Notes: generated by a model from the letters alone, not told the origin. A stretch of DNA of 34,058 bases from Acidimicrobiia bacterium (GCA_016650365.1 JAENVV010000286.1:1-34058), one strand, 5' to 3'; shown: positions 1 to 7,474, counted from the first letter of the stretch. Numbers and translations are program-made.

Positions 1-621
1 ACCGGCCTGCTCCGCCCTGACAGTGGGTCCGTTTCCGTGGCGGGCCATGACGTGTGGCTCGATCCGGTGGCGGCCAAAGCCGTCATCGGGTTGGTGCCTG
101 ACCAGCCTCGCCTCTTCCAGAAACTGACGGGTGTCGAGTTGCTTCATTTCTCAGGGCAGCTGCGCGGCTTGGAGGAGCCGGCAGTGAGGGCCAGGGCTGC
201 TGAGCTGTTGGGTGTTCTTGGCCTGGCCGACGATGCCACGACTCTGGTAGCCGACTACAGCCTCGGAATGACCAAAAAGCTCGCCATCGCGGCCGCCTTA
301 CTCCATCGTCCGCTCGTGATCTTCCTCGATGAACCGTTCGCGGGGGTCGATCCGGTGTCCCGTCAGGTGGTCGAGGCGATTCTCGGCCGCTACGCGGCAG
401 GGGGCGGAACGGTCGTGTTCTCGGATCACGCCATGGATGTCGTCGAGCGCCTGTGCAGCAGCCTGGTCATCATCAACCAGGGTGCGGTGCTGGCGGCCGG
501 GTCCCTTGAATCCGTGACGGGTGGCCGGAGGCTGCAGGATGTGTTCGTAGAAATGGTCGGCGGGGCCGTGCTTGCAGATGGAGAGCTGTCATGGTTGGGG
601 TCTTTGCCCGACTCAAGCTAA
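1..621 (+). CDS. ABC transporter ATP-binding protein (5'-truncated by window edge)
   Basis: This is the nucleotide-binding subunit of an ABC exporter acting at the inner face of the membrane. The reading frame is open to base 1, so the N-terminus with the Walker A loop lies outside the window. Visible in order are a signature segment YSLGM (in place of LSGGQ), Walker B VIFLDEP, D-loop GVD and H-loop SDH. The YSLGM/YSxGM signature is common in ATPases that pair with ABC-2-type permeases. The gene's last 31 bases overlap the start of the permease at 591, so the two are probably translationally coupled and form one transporter. The substrate cannot be read from the sequence. Confidence 0.9.
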   Translation, partial: TGLLRPDSGSVSVAGHDVWLDPVAAKAVIGLVPDQPRLFQKLTGVELLHFSGQLRGLEEPAVRARAAELLGVLGLADDATTLVADYSLGMTKKLAIAAALLHRPLVIFLDEPFAGVDPVSRQVVEAILGRYAAGGGTVVFSDHAMDVVERLCSSLVIINQGAVLAAGSLESVTGGRRLQDVFVEMVGGAVLADGELSWLGSLPDSS

Positions 622-2156
622 GGACCCTCTTCAACATTGCTCGATCTGGCAAATGGCCCGTTCTGGCCGTGCTGGCGATCGTCATGATCGGGGGGTTCGG
701 GGTCGGTTTCGCCTGGTTGGTTCGTTTCGTCATCGAGAGGGTCGACGGTGATCCCGTCGTCGTGGGGATCATCTATTCGGCGGTGGCGCTCATCTGGATC
801 GTCGGACCGATCGTGATGGCCTCCATCGATCAGACGCTCGAGCCGAGGTCGTTCGAGAATTACCCCCTAACCCGCCATCAGATGGCCGCCGGGTTGACCG
901 TGGCAGGCATGATCAGTCCGGGGTCGGCGTTCACCTTGCTCCTGGTGGGAGGTGTGGCAGCCGGTCAGACAGATGCGCTCGGATGGGGCTGGGCGGCCGC
1001 TGGCGCATGGGTGGCGGCGGTCCTGGTGTGGGCGTTGTGCCTGCTTGAAGCGAGATTTCTGACGACATTCCTGAGCGACATGCTGCGATGGCGGCGAGGT
1101 CGAGAAATCGTATCACTGGCGGCGCTCATGCTGCTCGTTCTGCCAAGCCTCGTGCCAGTCACCTTCGTGGATAGCGCTAATCCTGATTTCGGGTGGGTGT
1201 CCAGGGTGGTTCGGTGGAACCCGTTTGGGGCGCTCGGCGGGGTCGGGGCGAGCCTGATGGAAGGTGACTGGATTTCTTCAATCGGGGTGCTGTCACTCGG
1301 CCTGGCCTTGTCGGCGGGTATGGTGTCGGGGTTTGGTTGGGCGCTTGGCCGCCTGAGTATCCAAACCGGTGACACCACGCCGGTCCAGCGTCTTAAGTCG
1401 ACCGGCCTCGGGTTCGGTTCGAGTCGGCTCATGAGCGGCCCGGTCGGGGCGGTAACCGCCAAGGAGCTCAAATATCTGCGTCGTGATCTCCGGGTCAAGG
1501 GTCAGTTGCTCGCCAGCGTCATCATTATCGTCGGACTCGCGTACTCAGCGCTTACCGGCCAGTTGGGGTCATGGGCACCGATGACCGTTTCAGCCGTCTC
1601 GTTCGCTCTCCTTGCCCCGCTCATGTTCAATACCTTTGGTCTCGATGGCGGCAGCTTCTGGATGTACGTTCTCTCCGGTGTCCGGGGAAGACAGGTGCTG
1701 GCCGGGAAGATTGTCGCCTATTTGTTGGCTGCCACTCCGGTATTGCTGGTCGTGACCGGGCTGCTGGCATGGTCAGGTCGAAGCATCTCCTATTTGGGAG
1801 CGGGATTCCTGACGGCGATGGCTACGTCGGGCCTGTTTGTCGGTGTGGGGGCAGTGGTAGCCGTTTATGCGGCATATCAATTGCCCGAAGAGAATCTGTT
1901 TGCGACTCGAACGGCCGGGCAGTTCCGCGTCATGCTTTTCGGCCTGGGTGGGTTCTTCGTGACCGGGCTTGCCCTCCTTCCGATGGCCGTGGGCCTACTG
2001 GTCGGCTGGGCGATCGGGGGAGTGGGAGGCGTAACGTTGGCTGCCCTCGTGGCAGTCATCTACGGCGGGGGAGTCCTGGCACTTGGACTGTGGGCAGGAG
2101 GAAGTTTGTTCGACGAGCGAGCCATGAGGCTCATTGAAATCCTCGACGCCGAATAG
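591..2156 (+). CDS. ABC-2-type transporter permease, polytopic membrane protein
   Basis: This 521-residue protein has about a dozen hydrophobic segments separated by short basic loops and no soluble domain, as expected for the membrane subunit of an ABC exporter. It begins inside the 3' end of the preceding ATPase gene, which fixes its partner. The first residues are amphipathic and basic (RLKLRTLFNIARSGKW), resembling the N-terminal coupling region of ABC-2 permeases. I recognise no substrate-specific motif. The assignment rests on topology and operon context rather than family signatures, so the function beyond export permease is open. Confidence 0.75.
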   Translation: MVGVFARLKLRTLFNIARSGKWPVLAVLAIVMIGGFGVGFAWLVRFVIERVDGDPVVVGIIYSAVALIWIVGPIVMASIDQTLEPRSFENYPLTRHQMAAGLTVAGMISPGSAFTLLLVGGVAAGQTDALGWGWAAAGAWVAAVLVWALCLLEARFLTTFLSDMLRWRRGREIVSLAALMLLVLPSLVPVTFVDSANPDFGWVSRVVRWNPFGALGGVGASLMEGDWISSIGVLSLGLALSAGMVSGFGWALGRLSIQTGDTTPVQRLKSTGLGFGSSRLMSGPVGAVTAKELKYLRRDLRVKGQLLASVIIIVGLAYSALTGQLGSWAPMTVSAVSFALLAPLMFNTFGLDGGSFWMYVLSGVRGRQVLAGKIVAYLLAATPVLLVVTGLLAWSGRSISYLGAGFLTAMATSGLFVGVGAVVAVYAAYQLPEENLFATRTAGQFRVMLFGLGGFFVTGLALLPMAVGLLVGWAIGGVGGVTLAALVAVIYGGGVLALGLWAGGSLFDERAMRLIEILDAE

Positions 2157-2307
2157 CGCCTAGCCGATGCCTCCGGCCAATGTGGCACTGGCAGGGGAGT
2201 GCTTGAGACGAACCATGGCCATAACCCCGACGGCTTCTGGTACTCGTGGTCGTCCTACCAAAGTCAGACCGACCTCATTGGTGGTCAAAGCGGGTTATCG
2301 TTACCGT

Positions 2308-2693
2308 GAGTTCGCCGGGCGACCGCCGGGAGAAATCCTGGAGGAAAGTCCGGACTCCACAGGGCAAGGGCGCTGGGTAACCCCCAGGCGGCGCGAGCCG
2401 ATGGAAAGTGCAACAGAAAGTAAACCGCCAACGCCGCAAGGCACGGTAAGGGTGAAACGGTGGTGTAAGAGACCACCAGCGTGTCGGGTGACCGGCACGG
2501 CTGGTAAACCCCGCCCGGAGCAAGGCCATGCAGAGACTATGACGGCCCGTCGATCCTCGTTTGAGGTGAACGTCTCGGGTAGGCCGCACGAGGTTGACCG
2601 GTAACGGCAATCCCAGATAGATGGTCGCTGCCTGTTTTGATCGAGCTTCGCTCGAAAGAAACAGGAGACAGAATCCGGCTTATAGGCGAACTC
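2308..2693 (+). ncRNA. rnpB: RNase P RNA, bacterial type A
   Basis: This is the catalytic RNA of RNase P, which removes 5' leaders from pre-tRNAs. The universal core is visible: GAGGAAAGTCCGGACTCC (2341-2358), the central GGTAAACCCC...CCCGGAGCAAGGCC block near 2513-2527, and the 3' conserved ACAGAATCCGGCTTATAGGC (2668-2687). The ends are set by a perfect 9-bp P1 helix, GAGTTCGCC at 2308-2316 with GGCGAACTC at 2685-2693. This gives about 386 nt, normal for type A. Open reading frames across this interval are artefacts of the structured RNA. Its own promoter is probably just upstream; TATCGT at 2296-2301 would place transcription start at P1. Confidence 0.96.
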
Positions 2694-2703
2694 AAACTTG
2701 TGG

Positions 2704-2726
2704 GATCCCGCCCGATGGGCGGGATC
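2704..2726 (+). terminator. rnpB: Terminator hairpin after RNase P RNA
   Basis: A perfect 10-bp stem (GATCCCGCCC / GGGCGGGATC) closes a 3-base loop 10 bases after the RNase P RNA. Only a weak T-run follows, as is common in GC-rich genomes. It also lies just beyond the 3' end of the minus-strand gene that stops at 2744, so it may serve both strands. Confidence 0.7.
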
Positions 2727-2743
2727 TCGCCGTTAACGCACTT

Positions 2744-3103
2744 CTACTTGGACCGGCTGGCCAGGTAGGCGCCTGTGGCACCAAGTCCGGCGGCGAGGAA
2801 CAGAAACCAAGCCTGCTGGACGGGCGGGGCGGGACTCCCTCCGGCCATTGAGGCAATCGTCACTCCGAATCCAAAGGCCAAGGCGGCCAGTGTGCCGTGG
2901 AATATCTTTCGCATCGAAAGCCTGCCGCCAACGTAGCCGGCTCCGACCAGTCCGACCAGAACTCCGAACACCACCGCGCCGGTAACGGAGTTTCGGCCCA
3001 AGGCAGCTGTGGCTGCCCACGTAAGCGTTGCAGCGAGCGAGGCGATCACGGCGGCCGCCCCAAAGCCGAGCATGAGAGCATGCCACTGTAACGTTCGGAA
3101 CAT
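2744..3103 (-). CDS. Small four-helix membrane protein of unknown function
   Basis: This 119-residue protein has about four hydrophobic segments (roughly residues 10-30, 42-60, 68-88 and 97-115) and a short basic C-terminus ending SRSK. The glycine- and alanine-rich helices and the GRLSMRKIF loop are typical of small integral membrane proteins. I recognise no family. It is transcribed away from the arsenite exporter gene and converges on the RNase P RNA terminator. A longer frame covering 2733-3374 on the same strand lacks membrane character and looks like a shadow. No function is inferred. Confidence 0.6.
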   Translation of the reverse strand: MFRTLQWHALMLGFGAAAVIASLAATLTWAATAALGRNSVTGAVVFGVLVGLVGAGYVGGRLSMRKIFHGTLAALAFGFGVTIASMAGGSPAPPVQQAWFLFLAAGLGATGAYLASRSK

Positions 3104-3281
3104 TGCGTGATCGATCCTTGGACTGGAGGGCGAGTACCGTCAACTCTACGACTGATGCCAGGCGATTATCCATTTCGCCACCTGAACCGTTCACGGGCGT
3201 CGTATGAGGCCCGTAGATTGACAGTAATCGGGATCGGGTTGTCTCCAACCGGAGCCGCCGTGAGATCCAATAGCCAGGACC

Positions 3282-3287
3282 TAAAAT
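3282..3287 (+). promoter_or_regulatory. Candidate -10 box for the arsenite exporter transcript
   Basis: TAAAAT is the best -10 match in the divergent region 3104-3337. It predicts transcription start near 3294, 6 bases before a possible leader peptide at 3300. No convincing -35 element is visible. The rest of this 234-base intergenic region shows nothing I can support. Confidence 0.35.
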
Positions 3288-3299
3288 GACTGACCGAAC

Positions 3300-3341
3300 A
3301 TGAATGGGTACGGGAGCCAGCCGATCGGGGTCCAGTCGTGA
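3300..3341 (+). CDS. Possible 13-residue leader peptide upstream of the ACR3 gene
   Basis: An ATG at 3300 opens a 13-codon frame reading MNGYGSQPIGVQS. Its TGA stop overlaps the GTG start of the ACR3 gene (GTGA at 3338-3341), the same coupling arrangement seen across this window. It has no clear ribosome-binding site and could be chance. If translated, it would couple leader translation to the exporter. Confidence 0.2.
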   Translation: MNGYGSQPIGVQS

Positions 3342-4420
3342 CCGGGAGCCAACCGACCGTGACCGAACCGGCACTCGCCCGATTGTCAGTCGTTGATCGT
3401 TTCCTGCCGGTCTGGATCATCGTGGCGATGATCCTCGGACTTGGTCTGGGCAGGGTCTTTCCTGATCTCAACGACTGGCTCGACACCGTCAAGATCGGAT
3501 CAGTTTCGTTGCCGATTGCGGTGGGACTGCTCGTCATGATGTATCCGGTGCTGGCGAAGGTCCGCTATTCGCAGATGGGTGAGATCGCCACCGACAGGAA
3601 ACTGATAGCTACTTCGTTGATACTCAACTGGGTGGTTGGTCCGGCCCTGATGTTTTCGCTGGCGTGGCTGATGCTGCCCGATCTGCCACAGTATCGGACG
3701 GGGCTCATCATTATCGGGCTGGCCCGGTGTATCGCCATGGTGCTTATCTGGAACGATCTGGCGTGCGGGGATCGAGAAGCCGCTGCGGTGCTTGTGGCAC
3801 TCAACTCGGTCTTTCAAGTCGTCGCGTATTCGGTATTGGGCTACTTCTACCTTGAGCTCTTACCGAACTGGCTGGGACTTGAGAGTGCCGCGTTGAATGT
3901 GTCGATGTGGGAAATTGCCAAGATCGTCCTCGTGTTCCTGGGGATTCCGCTGGCAGGTGGATATTTCACCCGCCGTTGGGGGGAACGTAGCCGTGGCGTT
4001 GAGTGGTATGAGGGAAGGTTCCTTCCCAAACTCGCCCCCTGGGCGCTCTACGGGCTCCTCTTTACCGTCGTGATCCTCTTCGCTCTCCAGGGCGAGACCA
4101 TCACCGCTCAACCTCTCGATGTGGCGCGCATCGCCCTTCCGCTTCTCGCCTATTTCGGGTTGATGTGGACCGTGGCGTTCGCACTAGGTCTGCGTTTGCA
4201 TCTGCCGTACGAGAAGAACGCCAGCGTTGCGTTCACCGCGGCGAGCAACAACTTTGAACTAGCGATTGCGGTAGCCATCGGTGTGTTTGGTGTTACGTCG
4301 GGTGAAGCGCTGGCCGGTGTGGTTGGTCCACTCATCGAGGTGCCGGTCTTGGTCGGTCTTGTATATGTTGCGCTGTGGGCGAGGAAACGGTTTTACGTCG
4401 ACCCCGCGGTTGCGGGGTAG
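3338..4420 (+). CDS. arsB: ACR3-family arsenite efflux permease
   Basis: This 360-residue, roughly ten-helix membrane protein exports arsenite (and often antimonite) using the membrane potential or proton gradient. ACR3 hallmarks are visible: VGLLVMMYPVLAKVRY near the N-terminus, GLARCIAMVLIWNDLACGD carrying the conserved membrane cysteine needed for transport, NSVFQVVAYSVLGYF, and the late ASNNFELAIAVAIGVFG segment. The GTG start at 3338 gives the usual family length and has a GGGG stretch just upstream. The gene stands alone: no arsR, arsC or arsM lies beside it in the window, so resistance may rely on reductase and regulator genes elsewhere. The symbol arsB follows loose usage; acr3 is equally correct. 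Confidence 0.93.
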   Translation: MTGSQPTVTEPALARLSVVDRFLPVWIIVAMILGLGLGRVFPDLNDWLDTVKIGSVSLPIAVGLLVMMYPVLAKVRYSQMGEIATDRKLIATSLILNWVVGPALMFSLAWLMLPDLPQYRTGLIIIGLARCIAMVLIWNDLACGDREAAAVLVALNSVFQVVAYSVLGYFYLELLPNWLGLESAALNVSMWEIAKIVLVFLGIPLAGGYFTRRWGERSRGVEWYEGRFLPKLAPWALYGLLFTVVILFALQGETITAQPLDVARIALPLLAYFGLMWTVAFALGLRLHLPYEKNASVAFTAASNNFELAIAVAIGVFGVTSGEALAGVVGPLIEVPVLVGLVYVALWARKRFYVDPAVAG

Positions 4421-4449
4421 AGGTTGGATCGGTGACCGCCGGGGCGGTC
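4402..4449. terminator. Two tandem hairpins between convergent genes
   Basis: CCCCGC-GGTT-GCGGGG (4402-4417) ends at the stop codon of the ACR3 gene. It is followed by GACCGC-CGGG-GCGGTC (4434-4449). Both are GC-rich stems with four-base loops, placed between the convergent ACR3 and cyclotransferase-like genes. They are likely a bidirectional terminator, although neither has a strong T-run. Confidence 0.5.
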
Positions 4450-4460
4450 GGATAGGGCAA

Positions 4461-4922
4461 CTACGCCGGGTTGTCCATGTGTTCTTCGAGTCCGGCAATC
4501 CAGCCGGTTGGCAGCTTCCAATGCCGGGCACCCAGAACGATCTGGCCCATGTACTTCTTCGAGGGATGGGCCACGCGATCGGAGCTATCCGCATGGACGT
4601 GGGTAACGACGCTGTGACGCTTGCCTTCGCGATCGACCGCCTTGAAGTCGTAGGTGATCGACCGCAGCTCTTCGAGTTCCGCTGCGCTGATCGCTTCGAG
4701 GTCCTGATCGCTTACCGCGAACATCGCCCCCCAGACCGTGTTCCCCGGCTCGGGACGAACCGATGGCAGAGCGCCGGCCCCAACTTCGAGTTCGAACGGA
4801 AAGATAAGTTTGGTTTCAGGGAGGTGGGCAATGAACTGGAACTCGGCTCCAGGTGCTACGTCCCTGAGACGATATGGCGACATGAGCGCCGTATATGAGA
4901 AGTACAGGGTCGTATCAGACAC
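4461..4922 (-). CDS. Gamma-glutamylcyclotransferase-like (GGCT/AIG2 fold) protein
   Basis: This 153-residue protein matches the GGCT/AIG2-like layout: an N-terminal beta strand with YFSYTALMSPYRL in place of the family YFAYGSNM..RL, a LIFPFELEVGAGALPSVRPEPGNTVWGAMFAVSDQDLEAI core (given here only as its key run VWGAMFAVSDQDLEAI), an acidic AAELEEL segment where the catalytic Glu usually sits, and a C-terminal YMGQIVLGARHWKLPTGWI. I chose the GTG at 4922, preceded by AGAAAGGAA, because family members begin just before the YFxY strand; an ATG at 4991 would add 23 residues. Loss of the G-S-N of the substrate loop suggests altered specificity. Cyclotransferase activity is not certain. Confidence 0.6.
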   Translation of the reverse strand: MSDTTLYFSYTALMSPYRLRDVAPGAEFQFIAHLPETKLIFPFELEVGAGALPSVRPEPGNTVWGAMFAVSDQDLEAISAAELEELRSITYDFKAVDREGKRHSVVTHVHADSSDRVAHPSKKYMGQIVLGARHWKLPTGWIAGLEEHMDNPA

Positions 4923-5300
4923 CGCGGCGAGTTCCTTTCTGTAATTCGTGAGATCTTGCCGTCCTATGGTAGTGCCACTGCCGGTGAACACCGAAACTGT
5001 GATCGAATCGTTTCCGGGGTAGTTCCGTCAGAGGTCCATATGGCGACAAGGTGTCACCCCGGATGACCATTCAACCGCAACTCTGGATCATCGCCGAGCC
5101 ACCCTCTTCGGGGCCACCGAACGATGGGGAGTTCGGGGTGGGATCACCCGACGATGGCGTCGGAAATCGTTCCGGACGGGCCGGCGCGGCTGGCTTGACC
5201 CTCACCGGTCTCCTTGGTGCGCCAGCCGGGAGTCAGTCCGCAAGTGCGGGTCCGGCGACTACGATGCGCGCAACATCCAAGTAGCCCGGAGATCGATGTT
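4923..5300. other. Intergenic region, 378 bases, between divergent genes
   Basis: This region separates the minus-strand cyclotransferase-like gene from trpD and should contain both promoters. A TACGAT -10-like hexamer lies at 5262-5267, but no good -35 is visible. A short frame at 5051-5284 would encode a Gly/Ser/Pro-rich, low-complexity peptide with no recognisable domain. I see no leader peptide rich in Trp codons, no riboswitch and no strong terminator. Confidence 0.5.
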
Positions 5301-6320
5301 ATGCAGTGGTCAAGCACGCTCAAACCGCTTTCAGAGGGCGCCGACCTGACGAGAGATCAGGCCCATGGAGCGATGACCGAGATCATGTCGGGCAGGGCGA
5401 CCCCCGCTCAGATTGCGGCATTCATCGTCGCCATCCGGATAAAGGGTGAAACGACCGACGAGCTAACGGGTCTGGTCGAGGCGATGCGCGAAGCCTCCAT
5501 TCGCGTGACGATAGACCGCCCGGTGCTCGACATCGTTGGCACCGGCGGAGATGGATTCGGGACGTTCAATATTTCGACCACGGCATCGTTTATTGCGGCA
5601 GGAGCGGGCTGCACGGTGGCCAAGCACGGTAATCGGTCGGCTTCTTCGAAGTGCGGATCAGCTGATGTTCTCGAAGCCCTTGGCATGGTCATAGACCTCG
5701 AGCCGGCCATGACGGTGCAAATTATCGAACAAGAGGGGTTCGGTTTCTTTTTCGCCCGGAACTACCACCCGGCCATGCGGCACGCCGGCCCTGTGCGATC
5801 GGAACTCGGGATTCCGACGGTATTCAATTTTCTCGGCCCGATGACCAACCCTGCCACGGCCCAACACCTGGCACTCGGAGTGGCCGACCCACAAATGGCC
5901 GAGAAGATGATCGGTGTGCTGGCCAACCTTGGTGCGGTCAGGGCTTTTGCGTTCTATGGCGACGACGGTCTCGACGAGTTGTCGACGATCGGTCCCTCGA
6001 CGTTATTTGAGCTCAACGGTGGCGTTATCAAGAAGTCAACCTTCGAGCCGGCCGATCATGGACTCAGGCGGGCGAAGCTGGAGGACCTTCTGGGTGGTGA
6101 CGCGGCCGATAACGTCACGATTCTGAGAAGCGTGCTGGCTGGCGAGGCCGGACCCCGGCGAGACATTGCGGTCCTCAATGCGGCGGCCGGGATCGCGGCG
6201 TCCGGCAAAGCTCCTTCGATTGCCGATGGGATTCCGCTTGCCGAAGCCTCCATTGATTCGGGGGCTGCTGAAAACGTGCTCCAAAGGGTTATCAACCTCA
6301 GCCAAGAGATGGATCGGTAA
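5301..6320 (+). CDS. trpD: Anthranilate phosphoribosyltransferase
   Basis: This enzyme transfers the phosphoribosyl group of PRPP to anthranilate, the second committed step of tryptophan synthesis. The 339-residue length is typical. Family motifs are present: the PRPP-binding glycine loop GTGGDG (residues 80-85), NIST (90-93), KHGNRS (108-113), the metal-binding region GDDGLDELS, and the N-terminal helical domain with SGRATPAQIAAFIVAIRIKG. The ATG at 5301 is preferred over an upstream GTG at 5214 because it matches the family N-terminus and has GGAG about 10 bases upstream. No other trp gene is nearby. Its stop overlaps the start of the Fur-family gene by one base (TAATG), so the two are cotranscribed. 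Confidence 0.96.
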   Translation: MQWSSTLKPLSEGADLTRDQAHGAMTEIMSGRATPAQIAAFIVAIRIKGETTDELTGLVEAMREASIRVTIDRPVLDIVGTGGDGFGTFNISTTASFIAAGAGCTVAKHGNRSASSKCGSADVLEALGMVIDLEPAMTVQIIEQEGFGFFFARNYHPAMRHAGPVRSELGIPTVFNFLGPMTNPATAQHLALGVADPQMAEKMIGVLANLGAVRAFAFYGDDGLDELSTIGPSTLFELNGGVIKKSTFEPADHGLRRAKLEDLLGGDAADNVTILRSVLAGEAGPRRDIAVLNAAAGIAASGKAPSIADGIPLAEASIDSGAAENVLQRVINLSQEMDR

Positions 6321-6766
6321 TGCACGTCGCCGCCGATGACCTGATCGCAGTCTTACGGGCAGAGGGCCTCCGGGTAACCGCCGCCCGTCAGGCGATTTGC
6401 CAGGTCATTGCCGACGGGCATGACAAACATTTGACCTCGGCGGGGGTGCACGATGAGGCCCAGAAAATCGCCAAACAGGCCATCAACCCCTCGACGGTCT
6501 ATCGGACGCTCGAGGTCTTCGAACGGCTGGGGATTGCCCATCATGTCCATCTCGGGCACGGACCGGGCGTTATCCACCTGAGTGAGTCAGAACCCCATCA
6601 CCACTTGACCTGCGACACGTGTGGCTCCACCATCGACGTGCCTGCCGGAGGGCTGGAGGGGTTCTTCAGGGAACTGCACGCTTCATACGGATTCACCGTC
6701 AACCCATCCCACTTTGCCCTCGGCGGATACTGTCGGGATTGTGAACATTTGGGGAACTCAGGTTGA
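6320..6766 (+). CDS. nur: Fur-family metalloregulator, probably Nur (nickel-responsive)
   Basis: This is a 148-residue DNA-binding repressor of the Fur superfamily. It has an N-terminal winged helix (GLRVTAARQAICQVI; NPSTVYRTLEVFERLG) and a C-terminal dimerisation/metal domain. The structural zinc pairs are CDTC (98, 101) and CRDC (138, 141). The His-rich linker AHHVHLGHG (73-81), the HHH at 93-95 and H131 in SHFALGG resemble the nickel and general metal ligands of actinobacterial Nur. A perfect Nur box (7475-7491) lies upstream of a nickel/cobalt transporter only 0.7 kb away, which supports Nur over Fur or Zur. Its position behind trpD, sharing one base, is unusual and suggests constitutive expression from the trpD promoter. 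Confidence 0.88.
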   Translation: MHVAADDLIAVLRAEGLRVTAARQAICQVIADGHDKHLTSAGVHDEAQKIAKQAINPSTVYRTLEVFERLGIAHHVHLGHGPGVIHLSESEPHHHLTCDTCGSTIDVPAGGLEGFFRELHASYGFTVNPSHFALGGYCRDCEHLGNSG

Positions 6767-6798
6767 GATAGATTTGATTCTGCTGCAAACTGGCCGGC

Positions 6799-7437
6799 AT
6801 GAACCGTTCCGCCAACCTTCTCGTCGTGTTCGGCCTTGTGCTGGGAGCCTGTGGCACCGACGTCTCCGTCGGGCTCGGGACCACGGCCACTTCGATCCCG
6901 GGCGCTGCAGGTGCGCCGACCACGAGCGCGGTTACCAGGCCGATCACTGAAACGACGTCAGGCGTCACCGGAGATACAGCTGTATCTCCGGCGGAGCGGG
7001 CACCGTCCGGAGTAGAGGGACCGGTCGCCCCTGACTTTTCACTGGTACTCGCAGACGGTTCGACCTTCACCTTGTCGGAAGGGTCCCGGCCGGTCTACAT
7101 GGTGTTCTGGGCCGAGTGGTGAAGTTCCTGCCAACGGGAGTTACCCGTTATCGACAAAGTTTCCGCTGACTATGCAGACCAGGTGACGTTCCTGGCGGTG
7201 GCGTGGAAGGGATCCTTGCAAGACACGACCGAACGGGCATCCCAACTGCTTCCGTCTGGCAGCGTGTTGTGGGGGTTAGACGCCGAAGAGAAGGTTTTTT
7301 CTGCCTACGGGGTTCCCTATCAACCGGTTTCCGTGCTCATCACCCACGATGGAATCGTGAAGACCTCGTGGGCTGGTGCAGCCGGCGAAGAGGTTCTTCG
7401 GGCGGAACTCGACTCCCTTGTCGAGACGGCCGGATAA
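6799..7437 (+). CDS. TlpA-like thioredoxin-fold lipoprotein, probable selenoprotein (in-frame UGA at 7120)
   Basis: This is a predicted extracytoplasmic thiol-disulfide oxidoreductase. Residues 1-18 form a lipoprotein signal with lipobox LGAC (C18). A Thr/Ala/Ser-rich linker follows to about residue 75, then a thioredoxin fold. The active site reads VFWAEW-UGA-SSCQRELP, where family members have WCxxC, so the UGA stands exactly at the first catalytic Cys (residue 108) with C111 intact. The same frame continues for 104 codons with a normal thioredoxin C-terminal half, including the cis-proline segment YGVPYQPVSVLI. A SECIS-like hairpin lies at 7133-7149. Read as selenocysteine, the protein has 212 residues. 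The alternative is a nonsense mutation of TGC; with no sel genes in view, that cannot be excluded here. Confidence 0.8.
6968..6991. repeat. 24-bp perfect palindrome inside the lipoprotein linker
   Basis: CCGGAGATACAG is followed directly by its reverse complement CTGTATCTCCGG with no spacer. It lies in the low-complexity linker coding region of the TlpA-like lipoprotein, where protein-level constraint is weak. It could be a protein-binding site or a hairpin in the mRNA. Confidence 0.85.
7133..7149 (+). promoter_or_regulatory. SECIS-like hairpin downstream of the in-frame UGA
   Basis: AACGGG-AGTTA-CCCGTT forms a perfect 6-bp stem with a 5-base loop whose second base is G. The loop begins 17 bases after the UGA. 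Bacterial SECIS elements are small hairpins with a G in the first two apical-loop positions, about 16-37 bases after the UGA, so position and form fit. No bulged U is obvious. Confidence 0.6.
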
Positions 7438-7442
7438 CCTGA

Positions 7443-7472
7443 TTCACGGTCGGCTCGGAATCGCCGTATAGT
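7443..7472 (+). promoter_or_regulatory. Promoter of the nickel/cobalt ECF transporter operon
   Basis: TTCACG (7443-7448), an 18-base spacer and TATAGT (7467-7472) form a plausible sigma-70-type promoter. Predicted transcription start, near 7479, falls inside the Nur box. Confidence 0.5.
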
Positions 7473-7474
7473 TA

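Noticed and set aside
2167-2610. Open reading frames on both strands (2167-2604 plus, 2275-2610 minus)
   Set aside because: They lie across the RNase P RNA; its conserved core and P1 helix explain the sequence, and the peptides have no domain character.
5136-5149. Hairpin GGGTG-GGAT-CACCC upstream of trpD
   Set aside because: A 5-bp stem with no T-run or partner structure; expected by chance in GC-rich DNA.
5051-5284. 77-residue frame upstream of trpD
   Set aside because: Low-complexity Gly/Ser/Pro-rich peptide with no ribosome-binding site or recognisable domain; probably intergenic.
6777-6792. Possible second Nur half-site (CTGCAA) before the lipoprotein gene
   Set aside because: The matching left half-site at the N5 spacing is absent.
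7120-7182. Reading the TlpA-like gene as a pseudogene split by a stop
   Set aside because: Not fully excluded, but the UGA sits precisely at the redox Cys, a SECIS-like hairpin follows, and the downstream half shows no decay, so recoding is the better reading.
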